In this document: positions 12,318-18,903 of the stretch, piece by piece | Numbering within the stretch: position 1 is the first letter of the stretch | Layout: each line of letters begins with the position of its first letter | From: Phoronis ovalis | Taxonomy: Eukaryota; Phoronida; Phoronidae | DNA length: 18,903 nt | Direction: 5' to 3' | Assembly: GCA_028565635.1 (NCBI GenBank) | Contig: JAOXYB010016977.1 | Span: forward strand, 1-18,903 | Position numbers and translations under genes: made by a program | Notes under the pieces: model-generated | What the model saw: the letters and a program-made list of their open reading frames with translations, nothing else | What the model was told of the DNA's origin: nothing | Databases searched by the model: none

Positions 12318-12491
12318 GTAAGATGTGTGATGACTGACAGGATGGTCACAATGGCACAGGAGAATATGGCTTATATTTGAGCTGAGCTGGGGCGGAACCC
12401 GGCTTAAGGTGAGGGGCGCATGAACCCAGAGCCATTTTGAAGTAATTGCTATGGAAGGTGCTTGACATATCCTCCCCGTCCTTAATTACAG
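12318..12491 (+). other. Short intron between exons 3a and 3b, with GC-rich core
   Basis: This 174 bp spacer has a GTAAGA donor from 3a and an acceptor for 3b. Its core, 12379-12433, is 37 of 55 bases G+C, far above the surrounding introns. A six-base pair of complements (ATGGCT at 12366-12371 and AGCCAT at 12430-12435) could close this core as a stem. The position suits a splice-choice element; that role is inferred. Confidence 0.8.
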
Positions 12492-12689
12492 GTACTATGA
12501 AACAGGATCTATCAAACCTAAAGTTATTGGTGGCTCCAAACCTAAAGTAGCCACACCAAAAGTTGTTGATGCGATAGTAGATTACAAGAACGAAAATATT
12601 ACATTATTTGCCTGGGAGATACGTGATAAGCTTTTGGCAGATGGTGTGTGTGATCAGGATACCGTACCTAGTGTTAGTTCAATCAATAG
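12492..12689 (+). CDS. Pax2/5/8: Pax2/5/8 exon 3b (linker and RED half, version b)
   Basis: Second copy of the linker and RED exon, again exactly 198 bp with the same phases. The acceptor is CCGTCCTTAATTACAG at 12491; the donor AATAG|GTAAGATG at 12690 is identical to that of exon 3a over 13 bases. The product begins [20 protein letters not shown] and ends VPSVSSINR. It keeps the usual K79, A105, G107, D110 and V114 where copy a departs, but replaces the nearly invariant linker Gly66 with Lys and Pro92 with Ile ([10 protein letters not shown]). There is no stop or frameshift, and 53 of 65 residues match copy a while most shared residues use different codons, so this is a functional, long-kept copy, not a pseudo-exon. 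Using it instead of 3a keeps the frame; using both would also stay in frame and would repeat the RED subdomain. Confidence 0.93.
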
Positions 12690-15232
12690 GTAAGATGGTA
12701 TTCAACATCTCACAGAATGCAAAATGCAGTATGGAGGACACAAAGACAGATAAACGACTAAATAAGTTTATCGAACTGTCACTTTGTAAAAAAATAATGA
12801 ATTTTACGACACAAGTGACCGTCTGATGGGTACCAGATTTTGCTAATAAATAACTGTTTCTTGCATTCTGTGTAATGTTAAAATGTTGATAATATGCGCT
12901 TTATAACGGCACTACCCTAGGCTTGCTTTACTAATCAAAATCACACAGGACTAAACGTTTGAATTTCAGAACCTTTGAAAGGAGAGATGAATTTAAATTT
13001 CTATAAACTCGTATCACGATCGCTAATTGTAGGCTGTCTACTATTTCATGCTCATTTTACACATTCAATATAAAAGTATTTATTAATTTGTTTTGAAATG
13101 CTATTGTTAAAGTATTGGGGTGTGTAGACTAAGTCAGAATGATAACCAAAGTGAAAGAAAATACTTGAAAAAGATAATTGTAATTAATTGCAGTTCACTG
13201 CTTCTTTACACAAACAGAGTACAGTATCAAAAAGCTTATTTGTAGTTTCAAAAAATAACAACGAGGTAAACCAAAAAGCTTTATTATGTCTTTTGTTAAT
13301 TTGATTAAAGTTTCGACAGAGATGCGTTACTGTCATCCATTATTAAAATTTCCAATTTTAAAAAAAATCCTTTTAGTTATGAGTGTTTAATCAGCCTTAC
13401 ATATCCATTAGTTTCTAAGTGTAAAATAATCTCAGAACTTAATGAAGTCTTGACTTTATGATGGGCACAGCGTACAGTTGTTATTTTGATAAAATGAAAA
13501 AATCTAAGCAAAGTCCATAACCATTTGTAAAGTTTAAAATATCCTTGCATTACTGCTAAATATGGAATTAGTATGATAACACCTGCTCACGGTATCCTCC
13601 TCGATTTCTTTGTACGTTTTAGAAGTTGATAACTTATATGGATTTGTTACTTATTTAAAGTTAAAAAAAAGATACAACAATAAAACGTTAAGAGAATTTA
13701 TATTTACAAGAAATATTAGTTTTTCTAAAAGGTCGATATATACAACCTGATCATTAGTAGACAAAAGTTATAATTTTAGAGACGAATGGCAACCCAAGCA
13801 ATACCCGAGTCACTACAGGCACCCATTATTTCTTCTTAATGGATAATTGCAAAATATTGCATTGATGATTTAGAAATTTCTTTCAAATTTCGCGAAATAT
13901 CAGATTTGTAAATTAAGAGTTTGAAATTTCGTGTTATAACTTTGTTAAAAACTAAGTAAACTAGAAAAGTCGGTACAGTATTTGCTAATTTTCTCTTGAT
14001 TATGAAAATATAATAAATCTGTATTTCGTATTAATTACTGTATCTTAATGCAGATAGGTATTTAATGAGTTTTCTCCCAAGACATCTTTATAGACCATGC
14101 TGAGTAATGAAAAAAATATCAACTGAAAATCTCTTAATCGTACTTTAATTAATGTCAATTTTCTTGTTAACAATATGTTAACAACCTCAAAATACACTTA
14201 CGATTTGAGTTTCTCTTTCACCTTTCTATTCCTTGGATGAAAAATGTATGAGCCTTATTGTTTTATGATAGTGTATGCAGTTACACCTGATGATTACAAA
14301 TCCATATGATAGATTCACACGAAACAGTTACCGCTATCTAAGCATGAAATTCTCTGGAAACGCTATATTTATTTTTTAAAGCACCGTAACTAGTCTTGTG
14401 TGTGTATCAGAGGAAGCACGAATTTTAAACAATTCGCGTTTATCTATATAGAATTTTAAACAATTCGCGTTTATCCGTACAATGTTATCTGAACCGATTT
14501 CATAATAAGTGTCATGTAATTCAGAAATATTTTCACAAGGGTTTTACTTCGACTAAATAAATAATTTACAAAATGGTAATTATATATATGTTTTCACAAA
14601 ACTTAGTAATGATTTAATCTACCTGACTAGGCGTTTCTACGCGTTGCTTTTTTACTGCCTAGCTGTGGCCGTTGCATAGAATAGCACTATTTGTCTAGCC
14701 TAATTAGATGAAGTAAAAGTGGTGCTTATACTAATTTAATTTGTGATATAAATTTTTTTCTTTATTAGTACTCTACTAACAACTGTTATAACAGTTTTTA
14801 AATAAATCTTATGCGCAAATTAACTATATTCAGTCTTAATTAACTTAATCTCCAAAATTGGATTAACTGTATAGTTTTTTATGGAGACCTTCTGATCAGT
14901 GTTGAAACAACCGTGAATTATTTGATTTTGAAAACATATACATGTGCATAGGCTATACAACGCGAATCCTTTACATACATCAAAAATAGCATTTCTTAAA
15001 TGGCATATACTGTAACTGATTTTTTTTCGATATCTTTTAAAAGCAGCTCAACGGACAACAGATGGAATATCTGTTCGTTTTATCTAATACCAACTTTTTT
15101 TTCAAACTTTTAAAAATAAATCCATTTTCAGATATATGTTTAAGGATACATATCACAGTTCGATAGTAATCCTTTTCCGAATAGTAGCAACTATTCATAC
15201 TAATTTCATACATGCATGATTTTTCTTTTTAG
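12690..15232 (+). other. Intron 3 (2543 bp)
   Basis: AT-rich intron between the RED exons and exon 4. Contains a 25 bp direct repeat (14420-14475) and a pair of TGTTAACA palindromes (14165-14183). A frame running from exon 3b past its donor to 12826 is the unspliced continuation of the exon's overlapping frame and is not a gene. I found no third copy of the RED exon. Confidence 0.85.
14420..14475. repeat. 25 bp direct repeat, two perfect copies
   Basis: A 25-base unit starting GAATTTTAAACAATTCGCG is present at 14420-14444 and again, without mismatch, at 14451-14475, separated by six bases (TATATA). The perfect match in intronic DNA points to a recent duplication. Confidence 0.93.
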
Positions 15233-15453
15233 AATTGTACGCAACAAAGCTGCGGAGAGACACAAAGAAACAATTGGTAGCGATCACACAGGACAAACTA
15301 GTCCCACGTCTGGTACGGTGCCCACAAGTTGTCCATCACCAGGGGGTCCAGGAAGCGCCGGGTACTCAATAGCTAGTATTCTAATTCCCAATCCAACGCT
15401 CTCAGCACCAACAGATTTGAGTACGGCTAAGCGGAAAAGACCATTAGAAGGGG
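15233..15453 (+). CDS. Pax2/5/8: Pax2/5/8 exon 4 (end of paired domain, octapeptide, basic patch)
   Basis: This 221 bp exon begins with A, completing Arg 122 of the paired domain, and continues IVRNKAAERHKETIG, the C-terminal end of the domain. A Ser/Thr/Pro/Gly-rich linker follows, then the octapeptide YSIASILI (residues 191-198 of the predicted protein), a SAPTDLST stretch, and KRKR (213-216), matching the basic KRKR that follows the octapeptide in vertebrate Pax2 and Pax5. The acceptor is TTTTTCTTTTTAG at 15232; the donor is GGGG|GTGAGC at 15454, leaving in phase 1. The octapeptide of this family recruits Groucho/TLE corepressors. Here the usual YSINGILG or YSINGLLG is altered at the fourth, fifth and eighth positions, but Y-S-I-x-x-I-L remains. 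If the donor is not used, the frame runs on 47 codons to a stop at 15594-15596. Confidence 0.9.
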
Positions 15454-17307
15454 GTGAGCATTACTGTTGTTTCTGGACATTTGAGAGATTTTCAAAGTTT
15501 TTAATTAAATGTGTCTTTCTTCTACTCTGTAGTACGAGAATAAATGTGTTATGTTCTCAAGGAATATTAGTTGCAGTGGCCGTGTATTTTGAATGAGAGC
15601 TTTAAAAATTCATGTGCTCTGTAGTGTGTGGTTAAATTTAACTATAGTATTTCTTGTTCTTTTTGAACTAGCAGGGTTAAAATATTTTTAAATATTAAAA
15701 TCTGTAGGTCCGCAGCATAGGAGTTTCGGTTTCATACATCTCAAAGTTTGCAATAAACAGTATTTGTAGAATAAACCGTGTAATATTTGTGATGTTTAAT
15801 TGTAATGAGATAATTAATGATTATACTCTTGCTATCATGTAACGTAAATCATAATGTTTATATATCAATTTAATGTCTCTATGAATTTATAGCCTCATCA
15901 GTCGAATGATATATTGAGGTAATTTAACGTTGAAGCTAATGTTTATGAAACAATGGTTGGAACTAATAAAACAAACCACGAAGTGGTATTTTAGTTAAAT
16001 AACAAATGAACAAATCCAAAGCTGTGTTTCTCAGCTCATTTTGGGCGCGCAGCCCTGCAGCAGCTGATTCCATTCACCAACATGTTGGCTGTAGGTTCTT
16101 GTTCTACACGGAAATATTTATTTCAAATTTTTTTGGGCGTATGCTTTAAAAGGTCTCAAATATCAAATACGAATTCATATTAAAAGATATTTGTGTTATA
16201 ATGGATATCGCGTCTATTTGTAAAATATGGCTTGTACCTGTGTTTGAAACATCAAGTACTATCTATCTTTGTTAATTATGGATCTCATTGACAATAAAAT
16301 GCATTTTTCTTTGATCTATTACAGAAACCAATTTGTTCATTTGCCATTCAAGTATTTTAAAACAACCTTTTGTTCTCTTTTTCTACACAGCTTAATTACA
16401 TTAAAAACGAAAAATATCTACTTGACTTGATTTTAAAGTGTATAGTTTTCTATATGTTTTAAACTGATTAGCATTTTCAGTTGTTCCTTAGTACACCACA
16501 ATGAAGTGCATTTGGTTCAAATGTATTAATCATTTATAAAAAAAAAATGCTCGCCACAACTAGTTAACGGCCTAATACAATTTTATGTAGTTTAATATCT
16601 CAATATTCGAAAAATACATATAACGAAATAACCTTATTCATTTTTAACAAATACCTGTTAGAAAACATTCAGGCTCAAATTCCAGTAAATGAAAATCATA
16701 AATGTTTGTTCAAACTCGTATGTCGCTTGTGTTTAACTAAATTATTTATACATCACTTTCTGTCCGAGTAATTACCACCTATGATTTTAGGTAATGACAC
16801 TGTAATGTATGTCGCTTCAAATACCAATTAGGGGCTATTTATTATTCATAATACCGACAAGCGTAAAATTATGTAAAACGTGGTGAGAAGATAAACATAT
16901 TTATAATTCATGTTATCTACGTTTTTTTTCGAATCATGCTTTGAAGTATTGCATGCACATATAATTCAGTATGTAACGGTCAGATTTTAAAAAAGTCTCG
17001 TATTAGCATAAAACGTTGAAATAAAATGTGTCTACTGTGAAATGTATTAAAATGAAGAGTATTGTTAGTATTTTAGTACATTAAATTACATAAACTGATG
17101 ATACAATTATTTTCATTTTAAGTATCCTCGATAGATCGTATGGCACATGGTATACATAAGGCATTGATACAGTGCACGGCATACCTCGCTTAGCAACTAT
17201 ATTTTAAAACTTGTCTAACATCATATGCTTTATTTTAATCACATTATCAAATGTATAACATATATCTTATTAGTATAAAACTTTTAGAAAGAGCATCTAG
17301 TAATACT

Positions 17308-17345
17308 CCAAATGCCACTTCTGGATGGTTATTAGCGGCATTTGG
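17308..17345. repeat. 9 bp inverted repeat with 20-base loop
   Basis: CCAAATGCC (17308-17316) and GGCATTTGG (17337-17345) are exact reverse complements, giving a possible stem-loop. No flanking target duplication is evident, so I do not call it a mobile element. Confidence 0.6.
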
Positions 17346-18556
17346 GAAAAATCTACTCAATTAATATTTAGGAGTAAAATGTATTTTCTTATAAGACGAA
17401 TTATTCCCAGAGCTATGTTTAATAGCTAATAACTCTACGACATATTCTAATGGAGATTGTTCTATTCATATTTAATGAGCAGTTTCTCCCGTGGTTTTAA
17501 TTAGCCGAATGTAACAAGTATTTTGCTGCTGCGATTTAATGTTGTTTAAGTGGCTGCTCATTTGATAAAACTGGTAAAAATGCTCCGGTTGCCTATTCGA
17601 GATGGACGTTTATTTTTAACACTATCTTGTCTAAAATTTACTGATATTTTTAAATTAGGAGTAAACAAAGTAATGTTTTACTTTTGAACACGTCATGTAG
17701 TTTATTTTAATATCACTTACAGTGTATAGATCACAAAATAAATCTTAGCGATGATCAGTTATGGGGCGGGCAAATTAGTGTAAATTGTGTCTATATATTT
17801 TTACAATAGATCCAGACATAGCCTGGAGCTGGCAGGCACCTTTTGATTAACTTGTAAATGTAATAGAATACTTAATTTTCGCTGCATAAAACCATGTTCT
17901 GGAGTGACAGAAAGAATCCAAAGTTTGTAGGTATTGTAGAAGTACGTAGCATCTATCGACTACTTCAGTTTGGCATTTTTACTCTAAATATGCGATTTTG
18001 AAAACTTTTGTTTGTTAATCAATCAGTCATCGAGAAGTTTAATGACTTTTCAAAATTAACATATTCAGACAAAAAATAATCCACTAAAAGTGGACCTGGA
18101 AATATCGTAAAACTTTAACTTTTTCACCACACAAAAGGTCCCTGCAATTTACCAAAAAACAACAATACAAGGGTGTAGTCAATTAATTTCAAAATAACAA
18201 TTTTGTACTTCAGTAGCAATAAGCACTATTTATAGTCACGCTAAGTAATAAATCATATAATTTACCTTTTCAAATACATACAAATATACATTGTACATTA
18301 TTTTTATGAGTACACAAGTTGAGAATAATATCATGCGGTATAGTATTTCAAAGCCATGCCGACAAATGGAAATGAATTTCATCAACGCTTCTTTTTACAA
18401 TTGTATAGCTATGAAGCACACAATGTTACTTTTTAAAATAAACTGTATAGAGCGGCGCATACCTGAGAAGACAGGTGAAATACTTAAACGTCATATCCGG
18501 GGATCATATATCGAAAAGAGACATTTATTAGGGTTGCTCCTATTGGTTTTGTATGA

Positions 18557-18584
18557 TTTCTTTCTTTTTCTTTTTCTTTTTCTT
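18557..18584. repeat. Pyrimidine tract of (TTTTTC) type
   Basis: Runs of T punctuated by single C about every six bases, just left of the first copy of the 53 bp repeat. It resembles a strong polypyrimidine tract, but the AG after it (TTTTCAG) leads to no Pax-like exon. Confidence 0.75.
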
Positions 18585-18597
18585 CCAATTTTCAGCA

Positions 18598-18903
18598 GCT
18601 ATATCTCGAAGACGGTTACAGCTAGGAACTTGATACTTAATGTATGACATCCCTGGGGTAGGCTCAAAAGGTTATTCGAAGGTCAAAGGTCAAATTTTTT
18701 AAAAATAAAATAAAATGTTCTAAAATGATTGTATTGAGTTACAACGAAGTATTTTAGATGATCTTTGAAAAGATTTCGGTACTAAAAGGTTTTGTTTTTA
18801 TTTTTTTGTCATCTTTTCAATTAATTTATTGATCGTCCAAAATTCATTAAGCCATATCTCGAAGTCTGTTGTAGTTAAGGACATGATATTTGAGGTTTGA
18901 CAT
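18598..18903. repeat. Two diverged copies of a 53 bp repeat, 253 bp apart
   Basis: Positions 18598-18650 and 18851-18903 align over 53 bases without gaps, with 40 matches. Both contain ATATCTCGAAG near the start and end TGACAT. The second copy runs to the window edge, so the true unit is probably longer. The 253 bp period suggests part of a tandem array or a dispersed element with an internal duplication; I cannot name a family. Confidence 0.75.
18680..18692 (+). promoter_or_regulatory. Perfect DR1 nuclear-receptor motif
   Basis: AGGTCAAAGGTCA, two AGGTCA half-sites spaced by one base, is the textbook DR1 element bound by HNF4, RXR and COUP-TF type receptors. It lies between the two copies of the 53 bp repeat, so it may be carried by that element. 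Binding in this organism is not shown. Confidence 0.4.

Larger units (their letters stand above)
8105..15453 (+). other. Pax2/5/8: Pax2/5/8 gene, 5' part (exon 1 to exon 4)
   Basis: Gene-level entry. Exons at 8105-8180, 11031-11196, 12120-12317 or 12492-12689, and 15233-15453 join in one frame: split codons A+GT, AG+A or AG+G, and AG+A. With one exon 3 the product is 220 complete codons plus a partial one: a 25-residue N-terminus, a paired domain at about residues 26-153, an octapeptide at 191-198 and KRKR at 213-216. Paired-domain positions 42, 44 and 47 are Q, R and H, the known signature that separates Pax2/5/8 from Pax4/6 (I, Q, N). The family binds DNA in the nucleus and controls sensory organ, nervous system and excretory development; that role is family knowledge, not something read here. 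The downstream exons (partial homeodomain, activation and inhibitory regions) are not in this window, so the gene is partial at its 3' end. Confidence 0.93.
15454..18903 (+). other. Intron 4 or 3' region, running off the window
   Basis: After the GTGAGC donor of exon 4 I found no exon with the expected partial homeodomain or activation region. The stretch is AT-rich apart from a GC-richer island at about 16035-16090. It contains AATAAA signals at 15752-15757 and 15770-15775, a hairpin at 17308-17345, a TTTTTC-type tract and two copies of a 53 bp repeat near the right end. The next exon probably lies outside the window. Confidence 0.6.

Noticed and set aside
12690-12826. Open frame 12608-12826 overlapping exon 3b
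   Set aside because: It is in a different frame from the paired-domain reading and crosses the 3b donor; it is a shadow.
17812-17845. Possible next exon after TTTTTACAATAG, opening DPDIAWSWQAPF in the phase left by exon 4
   Set aside because: A stop follows after 12 codons, it has no Pax similarity and no conserved C-terminal motif. A terminal micro-exon cannot be excluded, but nothing supports it.
18291-18647. 118-codon open frame near the right end
   Set aside because: It runs through the pyrimidine tract and into the 53 bp repeat, so its C-terminal part is a translation of repeat DNA.
15454-18903. Search for the partial homeodomain exon expected in Pax2/5/8
   Set aside because: No stretch on the + strand reads like the conserved first helix (RxxFTxxQLEALxxxFE type). 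The FERFSKF at about 15480 is an unrelated read-through of the exon 4 frame.
1-18903. tRNA, rRNA, CRISPR arrays, bacterial operons or insertion sequences
   Set aside because: No such structure was seen. Spliced paired-domain exons and composition show animal nuclear DNA.

Overview
This is an AT-rich animal genomic window. Its only recognisable gene is a multi-exon transcription factor of the Pax2/5/8 class on the + strand. U2-type GT-AG introns of 0.2 to 2.9 kb, AT-rich introns, TA microsatellites and a complete paired domain point to a bilaterian invertebrate. A lophotrochozoan such as a mollusc is my guess, but the sequence alone does not prove it.

Layout. Positions 1 to about 7870 are upstream non-coding sequence. 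They hold a GC-richer stretch at the left edge, two (TA)n microsatellites, small palindromes and no gene I can support. About 7876-8104 is a plausible promoter and 5' UTR with a palindromic E-box, a CCAAT box and a TATA-like box. Exon 1 (8105-8180) supplies the start codon and 25 residues. After a 2.85 kb intron, exon 2 (11031-11196) encodes the PAI half of the paired domain. After a 0.92 kb intron come two tandem versions of the next exon, 3a (12120-12317) and 3b (12492-12689). Each is exactly 198 bp and each encodes the linker and RED half of the paired domain. They are 174 bp apart. After a 2.54 kb intron, exon 4 (15233-15453) completes the paired domain and carries an octapeptide (eh1-like, Groucho-binding type) and a basic KRKR patch. 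The remaining 3.45 kb looks like intron with repeats. The 3' end of the gene (partial homeodomain and transactivation region) lies outside the window.

How it works together. Exon 2 joined to 3a or 3b and then to exon 4 gives a full 128-residue paired domain in either case, so the locus appears to make two factors that share the PAI half but differ in the linker and RED half. The two exon copies agree at 53 of 65 whole codons in protein, but 35 of those 53 shared residues use different codons. The duplication is therefore old and both copies have been held by selection. This alternative DNA-binding exon pair is the main discovery candidate in the window.
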